A stretch of DNA of 64,000 nt from an uncultured Bacteroidia bacterium (GCA_947252645.1 CAMXWF010000009.1:43431-107430), one strand, 5' to 3'; numbered from the stretch's first letter, positions 46,058 through 55,856 are shown. Notes: generated by a model not told the origin, from the letters alone. Made by a program: numbers and translations.

Positions 46058-49000
46058 ATGAGAATGAGCTTGTACCCCCTGGCCGTTGGCCTTTTGCTAC
46101 TGCTCAGTGCCACCTGCTGGGGACAGCAGGTGCCGCTGAAAGCCGATCCCTGGAAACCCACAAAAACTGAAAATAAAGCGCTGGGCTTCACCGAGCAGAA
46201 CCTGGTAGCTACCGCCGATGGCGGCTACATAGTGGCCGACCAGCTCACCGGCGAACAACAAACGCTCCAGGTGGGCGACTACACCTATGAAGGCCTCTTC
46301 AAGTGGAGCGCCTACCTCGTCAAGTACAGTCCTGAAGATAAGCCCTTATGGTCTGTAGCCTTTAGTGGTGCTAGCCAGGTGGATGGGCTGGTATCCCTCA
46401 AAGACGGGAGCTCCATCGTGGTACTCTCCTATGCAGGCACTATGACCGCTAAGCAGAAGGGCACAGAGCTATTTCAAGTCAGCAGCCCAACGAAAGAATC
46501 GTGTGGCATTAGTGTCGTGATATTAAGTGCCGATGGCGCGCTGGTGATGAACAAGGCCTTACCCCTTACGCAGAATGTTGAGTCATGGAACGGGCCTACT
46601 AGGGTCCTTAGCGTTGCTCTCGATGAGAACGCAGGGAGCTTCTATTGCACCATGGCTCTCCTCTCTGAGCTGCAGCTGGGGAGCACGACGCTGGCTCCTG
46701 CTCCTATGACTCCTGATCCTGATACTCCGTCGTGGAAAGTCTATGAGACATCACTCACCGTAGAGGTTGTGCTCTCGTTGCGCGACCTTGGGATCCAGCG
46801 TGTCATTTCCTACAAATCAACGGGAAAAGCAGATAAGCCTCTTGCGACCTCAAATATCTCCGCGCTACGCCATGCGGTGACGCCCGATGGCACTACCTTC
46901 ACCAGCTTTTCCCTCTTCGGCTGGGTGGATGAGGAGAACCTAGATGCTACAGGGGCCTCTACCCCAATAGCTAGTTACAAAAAGGGAACAGAAAATGACC
47001 TAGCCGATGCCCGCGCTATTATCCTCAGGGCAAGCAGTGCAGATGGAAGCAAGAAATGGGAAAAGGAGATAAAAGTCGAGCGCCATGCCTTCTCCAATGA
47101 TAATTACTGTGCCACTGCCCATATTCGCCAACTCGTACTTTCGCCCGATGGTTCTAAGCTCTTGGCCTTCGGCCTATTCCAGGGTAAGCTCACGTTCCCC
47201 GATGATAACTCCACGCTGGAGTCCAAAAAGTCCGAAAAGGATGATACCTACGCTACCGATGCCTTCATCCTGATTATCGATCCATCCACAGGAAACATAC
47301 TCAACAAGCAAAAACTGGGCTTCAATTCCCTGGGTTATGCTATATACGTCAATGACCTCACCTTGACGATGCCCTTCCAGGTGGCCACTCAGTTCCCCCA
47401 CATCTACTTGGCCACGGCCTACCAGCATAAAATCACACTCAATGGCACCACGATTGACTACAATGAGCTTGAGATGTCTGACCCCAAGAAGTTGAATAAG
47501 AATAAGAATCGCTACGGAACGGCCTTGCTCCACCTATACTATGATGGTAGCGACATCGCGCCGCTGGAGATCTTCCCCCTCCAGACCGATAGCTACTTCC
47601 GGGTGGCGGGGCTTGTGCCTGGACGGCCCGCGCATATCAGGGCCTTGGGTTCCTTGGCCACGAAGAAGGACCCCGCCTCCCTCAACCTCGCGGGCACTAA
47701 GCGCAGCGACTCCTACGAGGTGGGAAAGCACTATACCTTCCTCACCGATATCGACTTCTCTATCCCCACAACGCTCACCTTCACGGGCATGCCCGATAAC
47801 TTGGCGCTAGACCTCGCCACCAATGGCGGTGCGCCCGTCACCTACATCAACGCCGATAGGGACAAATTCCCCCAATTCCAGCTGGGTGACACCTACAAGA
47901 TGACCCTGAAAGAGTACAACCATGCTCCTTTTGCTAAGTACCTCCTTCGGGTCAACGGTATTGAGAGCAGTGGAGATTATCGCCTGACAGCGCGCCCCAA
48001 CAAGGTGGAGGTAGAAGCCTCTTCTCCTTCCTTCTACACCGTCGAGCTGGCTCAAAATCCCCTCAACGAGCATTTTGACATCGTGTTCCATGCAGGGGAC
48101 GACAGGGCTACGGCTCCCGAATTGAAGCCTGGAGAAAAGGTCAAGCTTGGAAATAAGCTCTGGGTCACTGTGACCCCGAAGGATAAGGATAAGTACTCGG
48201 TCGACTCCGTGATGGTGGGGAAGAAGCGCTTCACCCTAGCGCAGCTGGACAATGAGGGCTATGTCATTACGGGCGAGGAGTCTCACCCGCTGGTGGTGGC
48301 CCCTAGGCTGCATGCCCTCGACTTCCCCGTGCTGCTGGCTGCTAGCTCCAAGCTAGAGGGCGCAGCGGTCTCCGTCAGCTCTGGGGCCAAGCCCAGCGAG
48401 CAGCTTACGCAAGACAAACCGGCCACTACCTTTACGGTGCGCCAGGGCGATAAGGTGAAGATCGTCTGCAAAGCACCATCCCTCGATGTCCTGCTCTTGA
48501 ACGTGACTGTCAACGGTCAGAAGCTCGAAGGCGATTGGGTCGCTGGTGTGGAGTACGATGTACCCGTTGGTGTCTACAAGCTGGAGCTGGAGGTGCAGGC
48601 TATTCAGAATCCTCCTATGCCCATCGTGGTGACGTATGCGGGCGATTTCACATTGGGTGGTGTGAAGGTGCAGATCAACCAGGAGGCACCCATCGAGCTG
48701 AAGGGTGACCCCACGAAGTACCCTGCCCTTAAGGCTCGCAAGCTGGATAAGCTCACCGTGACCGCTCTGCCCTCGGAAAAGGGAGAGTTCAAGGGGCTTA
48801 CTATCTGCGGGGTCGACGTGGAGAATGGGAACACCTTCGAAGTACCGCTCGCGCAGAGTGTGAGCATACCTATCGAGGTCGCCTTTGCCCGCAAGAATTC
48901 CACCCCAGTGGAGGCCCAGCCTCTGCTTAGCGTGGAGACCATAGTGTCGGGCGAGCAGATCCGCATTCTGGGCTCTTGGAGTGCACCACTGCAGGTCCAC

Positions 49001-49150
49001 ATCTACAATCTGCTGGGCGTGCCGCGCTATGCCCGCACCTTTGCCCCGGGCGTTCAGCCAGTCATTGGCCTACAGGGATTCCCCTCGGGCATCTACCTGA
49101 TGGTTCTTTCTAGCGCTGAGGGCCAGCGGGTGATACGTTTTGTACGCTAG
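46058..49150 (+). CDS. Large secreted protein with T9SS type A sorting domain
   Basis: 1030-residue exported protein: signal peptide (about 5-23, cleavage near WGQQ). Residues about 35-520 have repeating beta strands with ADGGYIVADQ and LSPDGSKLLAFG-like motifs reminiscent of a beta-propeller. Residues about 620-930 are Ig-like repeats. The last 75 residues are a Por_Secre_tail: SVETIVSGEQIRIL, APLQVHIYNLLGV, GFPSGIYLMVLSS and basic end VIRFVR. Type A domains are cleaved on export and the protein is usually fixed to the surface. It lies 32 bases after susD and ends at a terminator, so it is probably the fourth gene of that operon. Ligand and function unknown. Confidence 0.85.
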   Translation: MRMSLYPLAVGLLLLLSATCWGQQVPLKADPWKPTKTENKALGFTEQNLVATADGGYIVADQLTGEQQTLQVGDYTYEGLFKWSAYLVKYSPEDKPLWSVAFSGASQVDGLVSLKDGSSIVVLSYAGTMTAKQKGTELFQVSSPTKESCGISVVILSADGALVMNKALPLTQNVESWNGPTRVLSVALDENAGSFYCTMALLSELQLGSTTLAPAPMTPDPDTPSWKVYETSLTVEVVLSLRDLGIQRVISYKSTGKADKPLATSNISALRHAVTPDGTTFTSFSLFGWVDEENLDATGASTPIASYKKGTENDLADARAIILRASSADGSKKWEKEIKVERHAFSNDNYCATAHIRQLVLSPDGSKLLAFGLFQGKLTFPDDNSTLESKKSEKDDTYATDAFILIIDPSTGNILNKQKLGFNSLGYAIYVNDLTLTMPFQVATQFPHIYLATAYQHKITLNGTTIDYNELEMSDPKKLNKNKNRYGTALLHLYYDGSDIAPLEIFPLQTDSYFRVAGLVPGRPAHIRALGSLATKKDPASLNLAGTKRSDSYEVGKHYTFLTDIDFSIPTTLTFTGMPDNLALDLATNGGAPVTYINADRDKFPQFQLGDTYKMTLKEYNHAPFAKYLLRVNGIESSGDYRLTARPNKVEVEASSPSFYTVELAQNPLNEHFDIVFHAGDDRATAPELKPGEKVKLGNKLWVTVTPKDKDKYSVDSVMVGKKRFTLAQLDNEGYVITGEESHPLVVAPRLHALDFPVLLAASSKLEGAAVSVSSGAKPSEQLTQDKPATTFTVRQGDKVKIVCKAPSLDVLLLNVTVNGQKLEGDWVAGVEYDVPVGVYKLELEVQAIQNPPMPIVVTYAGDFTLGGVKVQINQEAPIELKGDPTKYPALKARKLDKLTVTALPSEKGEFKGLTICGVDVENGNTFEVPLAQSVSIPIEVAFARKNSTPVEAQPLLSVETIVSGEQIRILGSWSAPLQVHIYNLLGVPRYARTFAPGVQPVIGLQGFPSGIYLMVLSSAEGQRVIRFVR

Positions 49151-49221
49151 CCCAGCTGCGCGGCTACCAAGGGCCTTGAGCCCTTGCTAGCCAGCGTGGC
49201 CTGTTCTGCGCTGTGCCTATA

Positions 49222-49260
49222 GGAAGCCCCAGCACCGTTGCGTGCTGGGGCTTCCCTCTT
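49222..49260 (+). terminator. Terminator of the SusCD operon
   Basis: GGAAGCCCCAGCAC (49222-49235) pairs with GTGCTGGGGCTTCC (49242-49255) over a 6-base loop and is followed by CTCTTT. The 14-base stem is strong, the T-run short. Confidence 0.8.
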
Positions 49261-49436
49261 TGGAGGGGGTTGATGCGCGGTGGGGTAGGCGTGCGCGTAC
49301 TGCGCTAGATCAGATTACCCAGGCCCAGGGGAAACCAAGCCTTGGCGGTCTCTAATCTTGGGTGGTGAAACTAGGGGTAGGGATAGTCGGTAGCCCTGCA
49401 TTTGGGCCACGCGCTGCGTGCGGCGTGCCTTCCCTC

Positions 49437-50438
49437 TCAGAGGGCGCGTACGTCGTAGACGGGGATACCCAGGGCCTCATGCATGGCTGCGCGTAGCTTC
49501 TCGCTATCCAGTCGGTAGCCGTTGGGGGCTTGGGGATTGACCGTTATGGCCAACAGGCGGTTGCGCATGGCGCAGCGCACCTGCCCACCAGTGCCAACGT
49601 AGGCGGCCATGGCGCGCGCCGTGACAAATACCCGCGTGAAATCCTGCACTATCAGCTCGGTGGCGCTGCCCTGCATGCGCAGGGTGTCCACCACGCGGTC
49701 GGTGACTGCGCCAGCCACGTAGAGCCGGTGCCCGTAGCGGAAAAGGTCCTTGCCCAGCTTGGCCATGAGGAACACGGACGGGAGCTGCAAATCGTGGAGT
49801 TCCCCCTCGCTATCGATGGCCCACACGCCCCGCTCTATCTCCTGCAACTTCTGCTGCAGGGCGGGCTCCACTTCGGGGAGGGTGATGAGCCCATAGAGGT
49901 ATTGGGTCTTTTTGACCAGCTCCGGGATGCTGGTAGACACCGCGGCCCCAGTGGCTAGCACGAGGCCCTGCGTCACGGTGGGGGAGGCCAGGCTGAGCCG
50001 CGATAGGGCCCCATCCACTATGGTGAGCTTCATCCCGTGGTCTCGCATCGAGGCCAGTAGGCGACGCAGACCGCCCGTGCTTGCGGGCCCCGAAAGGAGC
50101 ACCTTGCCGGCAATGAGCGTGCGGGCGGCTACCAGCCGCCCGAGGGCAGTGCGTTCCTTGGACAGCGCAAAGATCTCCGCGGTGAGCTTGCGCTGGTGGA
50201 AATGCTTTTCCGAGGTCACGAACGACATGCCCACCGGCACCGTGATCTCGGGCTTCTCCGTCCGGGTCACCTGGTCGGTGCGCTCCCCATCGATGCCGAT
50301 AGAAGTCAGGGCGATCCCCTCGGATCGCCCTGATAGTAGACCTATGATGTAGTTGAGCGTCTCGGTCTTCCCGGTGTTCTTGGCCATGCCGACCACCGAG
50401 ACGCTTTCTAGGCCTGCAAGCTCATCTACAAAGCGCAT
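49437..50438 (-). CDS. kamB: KamB-like P-loop protein of lysine fermentation
   Basis: 333-residue protein with a MobB-like nucleotide-binding start VVGMAKNTGKTET (about residues 15-27), then an alpha/beta domain and a conserved GAVTDRVVDTL segment (about 241-251). In lysine-fermenting anaerobes a gene of this type follows kamA and, with the MutS-like kamC, is assigned to reactivation of the coenzyme B12-dependent lysine 5,6-aminomutase. The assignment rests on the P-loop and on its position: the ATG overlaps the kamA stop by one base. No kamC, kamD or kamE follows; the operon ends here, facing the plus-strand SusCD operon. Confidence 0.68.
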   Translation of the reverse strand: MRFVDELAGLESVSVVGMAKNTGKTETLNYIIGLLSGRSEGIALTSIGIDGERTDQVTRTEKPEITVPVGMSFVTSEKHFHQRKLTAEIFALSKERTALGRLVAARTLIAGKVLLSGPASTGGLRRLLASMRDHGMKLTIVDGALSRLSLASPTVTQGLVLATGAAVSTSIPELVKKTQYLYGLITLPEVEPALQQKLQEIERGVWAIDSEGELHDLQLPSVFLMAKLGKDLFRYGHRLYVAGAVTDRVVDTLRMQGSATELIVQDFTRVFVTARAMAAYVGTGGQVRCAMRNRLLAITVNPQAPNGYRLDSEKLRAAMHEALGIPVYDVRAL

Positions 50439-51754
50439 TACATCCGCTGTTCCCGATTGCGCTTGGCGCGCTCGTGGCGCTCGAGCTGCTTGGGCTCTAT
50501 CACCATCTGCTCCCCGCGGAGTAGCTTGGCCACCCCCTCAGTACTCGACTTGCCCTCCTGGCGCGCACGCTCGCAATCGGGGCAGTGGCACTCGTCCACG
50601 TAGTCCGTCGGCTCCGTGTAGGTGGTGATCACGCCCTCGAAGTTACGCAGCACCACGTGGTGCGGACTCTGCGATATCACGTAGTTGGGCATTACTGGCG
50701 TCTTGCCGCCCCCGCCAGGAGCGTCCACCACGAAGGTAGGCACCGCGAAGCCCGACGTATGGCCGCGGAGCGACTCCATGATCTCGATCCCCTTCGATAC
50801 GGGCGTGCGGAAGTGGCGAATACCCTGCGAGAGGTCGCACACGTAGATGTAGTAGGGCCTCACGCGGATCTTCACCAGGCCCCGCACCAGGCGTAGCATG
50901 ATGTTGGGGCAGTCGTTGATGCCGCGGAGCAGCACCGACTGGTTGCCCAGTGGCACGCCAGCATCGGCCAAACGGGCGCACGCAGCCGCCGCCTCTGGGG
51001 TGAGCTCGTTCGGATGGTTGAAGTGCGTGTTGAGCCAGATGGGGTGGTACTTCTTGAGCATATTGCACAGCTCCGGGGTGATGCGCTGTGGGCACACCAC
51101 GGGGGTGCGCGAGCCGATACGCACGATCTCCACGTGGGGAATGGCGCGCAGCCGCTTGATGATGCTCTCCAGCTTGGCATCGCTCACCATGAGGGCATCG
51201 CCGCCAGAGAGCAGCACATCGCGCACCTGGGGGGTGCGGGCGATGTAGTCGATGCACTTGTCTATGCGCTCATCGGGCGAGGCGGCATCGCTCTGCCCGG
51301 CAAAGCGCCGACGCGTGCAGTGGCGGCAGTACATCGAGCACATGTCTGTGATCAGAAACAGCACCCGGTCGGGGTAGCGGTGGGTAAGCCCGGGCGCGGG
51401 GGAGTCCTCGTCCTCGCTAAGTGGATCGAGGATGTCCTCCGGAGAGGTGATGAGCTCGGCCTCCGTGGGTACGCTCTGCTTGCGGATAGGGCAGTTGGGG
51501 TTGCTCGTATCGATGAGGGTCAAGTAGTATGGCGTGATGGCCATCCGGATGGTCTTGAGTGACTTCTTGACCCCCTCCTCCTCGGCCGGCGTGAGCGCAA
51601 TGTACTTTTTGAGCTGCTCCACCGTCTCGATGCGGTTCTTCACCTGCCAGTGCCAGTCGTTCCACTGCTCATCGCTTACCTGGGGGAAGTACTTCAGACG
51701 ATTGCGCTGGTGCATCGGCAAGGCCGACTCGCCCCCTTTTCCTGTGGCGGTCAT
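50438..51754 (-). CDS. kamA: Lysine 2,3-aminomutase
   Basis: 438-residue radical-SAM and PLP enzyme that converts L-lysine to L-beta-lysine, the first step of lysine fermentation. The iron-sulphur motif CSMYCRHC is present (Cys139, Cys143, Cys146), followed by TRRRFAG. The PLP-lysine region reads [17 protein letters not shown], and zinc-site cysteines appear in DECHCPDC near the C terminus. The start is ATG 51754, with GGAAAGGAG six bases upstream; the frame remains open to 51961 inside kdd but that extension reads as shadow sequence. It starts 19 bases after the kdd stop. In a lysine-fermenting Bacteroidales with kdd adjacent the catabolic role is well supported. Confidence 0.97.
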   Translation of the reverse strand: MTATGKGGESALPMHQRNRLKYFPQVSDEQWNDWHWQVKNRIETVEQLKKYIALTPAEEEGVKKSLKTIRMAITPYYLTLIDTSNPNCPIRKQSVPTEAELITSPEDILDPLSEDEDSPAPGLTHRYPDRVLFLITDMCSMYCRHCTRRRFAGQSDAASPDERIDKCIDYIARTPQVRDVLLSGGDALMVSDAKLESIIKRLRAIPHVEIVRIGSRTPVVCPQRITPELCNMLKKYHPIWLNTHFNHPNELTPEAAAACARLADAGVPLGNQSVLLRGINDCPNIMLRLVRGLVKIRVRPYYIYVCDLSQGIRHFRTPVSKGIEIMESLRGHTSGFAVPTFVVDAPGGGGKTPVMPNYVISQSPHHVVLRNFEGVITTYTEPTDYVDECHCPDCERARQEGKSSTEGVAKLLRGEQMVIEPKQLERHERAKRNREQRM

Positions 51755-51773
51755 AACGTACTCCTTTCCTTCT

Positions 51774-52820
51774 TTAGGCGTACAGTTCCTCAAATACGTC
51801 GCGCAGCGCCTTGCATTCGCGCAGCTCCTGGAGGGTGATCTCGGCGTGGCCCTTGGTGTAGCCATTGCCGATGAGCATGGTGACATCGCTGCCCACCCCC
51901 TCGGCGCCCAGGGCGGCCTTGGTGAAGCTGGTGGCCATAGAGAAGAAGTAGACCATGCCATCGTTCTTGGTGCAGAGGATGCTGGTCATCTCGGTGTCGG
52001 GGATGTTGACGTTGTTGATGGTCAGGTCGCACATCTTGCCATCGGTGAGCTTGGCGATCTCCTGCATCACGGGCACGGGCTTGGTGGCATCGGCCGAGAA
52101 CACGTAGTCGCAGAAGCCCAGCTTGCGCAGGCGCTCGGTGCTGCGCTCCGAGTGGCATAGCCCGATCACTTTACCCGTCACCCCGGCGCGCTTCTTGGCC
52201 TCATAGCAGCAGAGCATGCCGCTCTTGCCGCCCGCCCCGATCACGAGCACCGTGTCGCCCGGCTTGACCAGCTTGGCCGTCTGCGCGGGCGCACCCGCCA
52301 CGTCGAGCGCTGAGAGGGCTAGCTTCTCCGGCATGTCGCTGGGGATCTTGGCGTAGATGCCGCTCTCAAAAAGAATGGCCTTCCCCTCGATGTCTACCTG
52401 GTCCACGTCCTTGCGGATGGCCTTGATCTTATCGATGCGCAGGGGCGTGAGCGACAGCGAGACCAGCGTGGCAATCTTGTCGCCCACCTTCAGGTCGATC
52501 TTGCCCTTGAGCGCATCGCCTATCTGGGCCACGGTGCCTAGCAGCATGCCCCCAGAGCCCGTCACGGGGTTACGGTGCTTGCCCTGCTTGGCCACGATGT
52601 CCATCATGATCGAGGCGATCTTCTTCTCATCGCCCCCAGCCTGCTCGCAAATCTGTGTAAAGCTCGCCGAGTCCACGTTGAGGGTCTGCACATCGACCAG
52701 GATCTCGTTGTCGTAGATCTCGTCCATGTTGTTGTCTACCTTGTTGGCCGGCTGGGGCAATACGCCCTTAGGCTCTAGCACACGGTGTACACCGTAGCGA
52801 TCCCCTTTTTTCTGTGTCAT
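51774..52820 (-). CDS. kdd: L-erythro-3,5-diaminohexanoate dehydrogenase
   Basis: 348-residue NAD(P)-dependent dehydrogenase that oxidises 3,5-diaminohexanoate to 5-amino-3-oxohexanoate, the third step of lysine fermentation. The N terminus ([25 protein letters not shown]) is diagnostic of Kdd. A Rossmann segment [20 protein letters not shown] lies at about 170-190. ATG 52820 fits family length; the frame continues to a GTG at 52880. First gene of the kdd-kamA-kamB operon, with a -7-like TAACTTTG at 52922-52929. The aminomutase genes acting between KamA and Kdd, and kce/kal acting after, are not in the window. Confidence 0.95.
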   Translation of the reverse strand: MTQKKGDRYGVHRVLEPKGVLPQPANKVDNNMDEIYDNEILVDVQTLNVDSASFTQICEQAGGDEKKIASIMMDIVAKQGKHRNPVTGSGGMLLGTVAQIGDALKGKIDLKVGDKIATLVSLSLTPLRIDKIKAIRKDVDQVDIEGKAILFESGIYAKIPSDMPEKLALSALDVAGAPAQTAKLVKPGDTVLVIGAGGKSGMLCCYEAKKRAGVTGKVIGLCHSERSTERLRKLGFCDYVFSADATKPVPVMQEIAKLTDGKMCDLTINNVNIPDTEMTSILCTKNDGMVYFFSMATSFTKAALGAEGVGSDVTMLIGNGYTKGHAEITLQELRECKALRDVFEELYA

Positions 52821-52921
52821 CGTACCACTACTTTTTGTTATGATCTCTTCCTCGTTGCCAAGCACACGCCGCACATACACCTAGGTAATTCACTGGGTAT
52901 TCTCTGGCACTGCAGCTACCC

Positions 52922-52929
52922 CAAAGTTA
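52922..52929 (-). promoter_or_regulatory. -7-like box of the kdd-kamA-kamB operon
   Basis: TAACTTTG on the minus strand, about 100 bases ahead of kdd. No TTTG at -33. No riboswitch fold was recognised in the leader. Confidence 0.4.
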
Positions 52930-53270
52930 CTAAATCTTGGCGGATTACAATACTCCTGCCGCTGTGCTGCCCCGTGGTATCCCTAGTACCGCGCGGCGTT
53001 GCGGCCCTCGACTCTGCGGCCCAGAGGCCTGCCGCGCACGGCAAGGCAGCGGGGCGCGCGCCAGATTCTGCACGGCGCTTAAGCCCCCCGCTGCCTTCCG
53101 CTATGCCCCAGACAACCAAGGTCAGGGCCTGCCTGATGCCACCTGCGGTCGCAAGGTATCGGCATCCCGATGCCCCCAGCCTGTCGTGCCCTGACTGTGG
53201 CGGGCGCAACATCAAAAAACTTGGCCCACTAGGGCTTCTGGGCTCGTGCTATGGGGTACGGCCTCGTGGG
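52930..53270. other. Intergenic region between kdd and the pspC operon
   Basis: GC-rich, no convincing gene. Near 53212-53245 a GCCCA/TGGGC stem followed on the minus strand by six T could be a weak terminator for the pspC operon ending at 53271. Confidence 0.4.
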
Positions 53271-54872
53271 CTATTCAGCCTTCTCGGGTCGTTGCTCTTG
53301 GCCCTCCACGAGATGCCGTTGCTCCATGCGCCAGAGTTTGCCGCAGAGTTCCTCGCCTGCGCGCCAGTTGGTGGCTGCGCTCTTGCCCACGATGCTCGCC
53401 AGGTCGGGGAAGATCTCTAGGTAGGCCCCGTTGGGGATATAGAGCCATACGGTGAGGTACTGCTCTGCGTCCAGCCGCTTGATCTTGGCCTTGGGAACCG
53501 ATGTGGGGATGGACACCCTATGCCCCTGTACTTTCACTGGGAAAACCTCACCTAGACGGTACGGCTCGTGACCGCGGCAGGGAATGAATGCCCCGCTGGG
53601 TTGGACCACTAGGCGCGGTGCAGAGTGCGAGGAAGCGGGCCGGATCCGTAGGCGTACGGAGGGCTCGGTGCACCAATCCTTAGGGCGAGACTGGCCGGGC
53701 CGTTTTGCGTTGTTGCCTAGGTTCGTGCCATCGAAGCTGAAGTCTTCATGCATTGCTAGGCGCAGGGTGTCGCTCGCCACCAGCTCCAGCGGAGTGGTTT
53801 GGTAGAGCCCATCGGTGTTGTCGGATAGCCGTAGCCTCCCCACGACGCCGGCCGCGATGGTGTAGCTCAGGGCTGCTACCCAGATGAGGATAAGAGAAAC
53901 AATGCTTGCCCTATGCATCCGGAAGCGCATTAGGCAGCGTAGCCCCACCAGGAAAATGGCCAGCAAGAGCACAATGACAAGCAGCCACGCGGCAATCCAG
54001 AAGCCCGCAGGCCAGCTCAGCGAGGCGATGAACTCGTAGCCACGCCCAAAAAACTCTTGTACCCCAGAAACATCGCTATCGACCTGGGACGCCCCATGCA
54101 TCTTGTTGATCAGGACGATGAAGGCGATCGTGGAGCCGATGCCGGCCAGCGAGCTGGCTATGATAAGGGCTACGCCCACCACGCCCACCAGCACCCTCAG
54201 GAATCCCAACACAATGACCCCCAGCAAGTAGGCCAAACGGACGAAAAAGTCCTTGACCCCTGATAGCTGTTGTAGACGGGCCCCCTTGACGGTGCGCTTG
54301 CACTGCGCGTAGTCGCGCTGCACCTCGCGCCGCATTTCCTGGTAGGAGCGCGGCCGTCCGCGCATCTCCAGCTGCTGCATGGGGGTCACGGCCGCGGGGA
54401 TGGCTACCCAGAGCACCACGTAGAGTAGCAGCCCAAAGCCAAAGAAGAAGCAGAGGGCAACCAACACAACGCGTAGAATCCAAGCATCCAGGTGGAGCTT
54501 GGCGCCGATACCAGCGCACACGCCCCCGATGATTTTGTGCTCGAGGTCTCGGTAGAGCCGCGTGCGGGCATAGGGCTGCTCGCTGCCCTGCTCCTGGAGC
54601 TCCTCAGCCTTATCGGCATCGATTTGCTCGGGTTGCCCTATCATCGCAATGCCTTTCTCCACGGTGGTCTTGCTCACCACGGCGCCCTTCGGGGTGTGCT
54701 CCGAGAGAATCTCCGCCATGCGCGTCTCCACGCTCTCCAGCACATCTTGGGCCTCCGGGCCTTGCCCCAGGAAGGCACTCAACGCCTCCAGATAGCCCTT
54801 GAGCGCCACGTAGGCCTCCTGGGTAAGCGTGAAGGGCACCGCGTGCAGGCTGATGTTTACTGTGTTGTCCAT
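53271..54872 (-). CDS. PspC-domain membrane protein, large
   Basis: 533 residues from ATG 54872 (a GTG two codons earlier overlaps the padR stop). Domains: an N-terminal helical region (about 5-90) shared with the small PspC protein (TMVEKGIAMIGQPEQ here, VRRVERIMGQPED there); a PspC domain (about 103-165: RLYRDLEHKIIGGVCAGIG and a long hydrophobic helix ending WVAIPAA); two further hydrophobic stretches (about 215-260 and 290-355); and a 170-residue soluble C-terminal region. PspC domains serve in envelope-stress sensing, and this triple-gene arrangement with PadR is widespread in Bacteroidetes. It is coupled to padR by 3-base proximity. Confidence 0.9.
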   Translation of the reverse strand: MDNTVNISLHAVPFTLTQEAYVALKGYLEALSAFLGQGPEAQDVLESVETRMAEILSEHTPKGAVVSKTTVEKGIAMIGQPEQIDADKAEELQEQGSEQPYARTRLYRDLEHKIIGGVCAGIGAKLHLDAWILRVVLVALCFFFGFGLLLYVVLWVAIPAAVTPMQQLEMRGRPRSYQEMRREVQRDYAQCKRTVKGARLQQLSGVKDFFVRLAYLLGVIVLGFLRVLVGVVGVALIIASSLAGIGSTIAFIVLINKMHGASQVDSDVSGVQEFFGRGYEFIASLSWPAGFWIAAWLLVIVLLLAIFLVGLRCLMRFRMHRASIVSLILIWVAALSYTIAAGVVGRLRLSDNTDGLYQTTPLELVASDTLRLAMHEDFSFDGTNLGNNAKRPGQSRPKDWCTEPSVRLRIRPASSHSAPRLVVQPSGAFIPCRGHEPYRLGEVFPVKVQGHRVSIPTSVPKAKIKRLDAEQYLTVWLYIPNGAYLEIFPDLASIVGKSAATNWRAGEELCGKLWRMEQRHLVEGQEQRPEKAE

Positions 54873-54874
54873 GG

Positions 54875-55273
54875 TCACTCGTCCTTTTTCCCCGCGGACG
54901 CCGAGGCCCGCGGGATGGGCTCCTCAGAGAGGTTGTCCGCTACGCCCTGGAGTATTGCGTTGACTACTTGCTCGGTTTCTTGCCAGCAGGCCAAGAGCTC
55001 CTTGAGGTATTCCACCCCGTGCGCCGAGAGCACGTAGTACTTCCTCGGGGGCCCCTGCTTCGACTCCTCCCAGCGGTACACCAGGTAGCCTGCATTCTTG
55101 AGTCGCGAGAGCATGGGGTATATCGTGCCCTCTACCACGATCATGCGGGCCTGCTGCATGGCCTGCACGATGTCGTTGGCGTAGCACGCTTTCTTGGAGA
55201 GTAGGGCTAGAATGCACAGCTCCACTACGCCGCGGCGCATCTGCACCTCATAGCTCTTTGTGTTGCTAGCCAT
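54875..55273 (-). CDS. PadR family transcriptional repressor
   Basis: 132-residue winged-helix regulator. The PadR pattern is clear: RRGVVELCILALL (helix 1), YANDIVQAMQ, VEGTIYPMLSRLKNAGYLVYRWEES (recognition helix and wing) and PPRKYYVLSAHG, then a C-terminal dimerisation helix. It lies between two PspC-domain genes on the same strand: 12 bases after the small one and just before the large one. The 23-base palindrome at 55876-55898 in the promoter region of this operon is the likely operator, so negative autoregulation of the PspC module is inferred. Inducer unknown. Confidence 0.95.
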   Translation of the reverse strand: MASNTKSYEVQMRRGVVELCILALLSKKACYANDIVQAMQQARMIVVEGTIYPMLSRLKNAGYLVYRWEESKQGPPRKYYVLSAHGVEYLKELLACWQETEQVVNAILQGVADNLSEEPIPRASASAGKKDE

Positions 55274-55285
55274 GGCGTGTGCCTC

Positions 55286-55822
55286 CTACAGGTTTTGCTT
55301 TAGGTTCTCGTTGGTGATGGGTAGGCCCATCATCTCCAGCCGCTCAACGCGCGTTCGGGCTGCGGGCAGGACGATCCAGAGCACCAGGTAGACCCAGAAG
55401 CTGGAGAAGAACAGGAAGAGCAGCAGCACCGCAACGATGCGCACGAGCACCACGTCACCCCGGAAGTAGTAGGCCAGCCCGCTGCATACCCCCCCAAAGA
55501 CCCTGTTGAGCGGGTCCCGGTAGAGCTTCCTGCGCATGCGCTGCGGGGGCGGGCAGCACTCGCTGCCCAGGTCCTCGGGCTGCCCCATGATGCGCTCGAC
55601 CCGCCGCACGTCGTCCAGCGTGATGACAAAACCCTGCGCGCCCTTCCATTCCCAGAGGTGCTCGCCCAGGCGCCCCTCTATGTCATTGACTATCTCCTCC
55701 CCATCCGGCTGACTGCTGTAGAGGCGGCGCAACCGCTCCAGGTAGTTGGCCAGCTCGCTCCACGCATCCTCCTCCAAGGTGAAGCTGCGCAAGCCTATGG
55801 ATCCGTTCATGGTTCGTTTCAT
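55286..55822 (-). CDS. PspC-domain membrane protein, small
   Basis: 178 residues from ATG 55822, which has AGGAGG 9 bases upstream; an ATG three codons earlier overlaps that Shine-Dalgarno. The N-terminal part (about 5-85) is a regulatory-looking helical domain shared with the large PspC protein at 53271. The PspC domain follows (about 97-160: KLYRDPLNRVFGGVCSGLA and a hydrophobic helix ending WIVLPAA), then a short basic tail. First gene of the PspC-PadR-PspC operon. Confidence 0.92.
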   Translation of the reverse strand: MKRTMNGSIGLRSFTLEEDAWSELANYLERLRRLYSSQPDGEEIVNDIEGRLGEHLWEWKGAQGFVITLDDVRRVERIMGQPEDLGSECCPPPQRMRRKLYRDPLNRVFGGVCSGLAYYFRGDVVLVRIVAVLLLFLFFSSFWVYLVLWIVLPAARTRVERLEMMGLPITNENLKQNL

Positions 55823-55856
55823 GGTATCCATCCTCCTCGGTTAGACTTTCACACCG

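Noticed and set aside
52821..53270. Lysine or cobalamin riboswitch upstream of the kdd operon
   Set aside because: No conserved core elements of either class could be recognised on the minus strand.
52785..53420. Plus-strand frame containing CPDCGGRNIKKLG, reminiscent of a zinc-finger transposase start
   Set aside because: It begins inside kdd, ends inside the pspC gene, has no transposase core after the cysteines and no inverted repeats at its ends.
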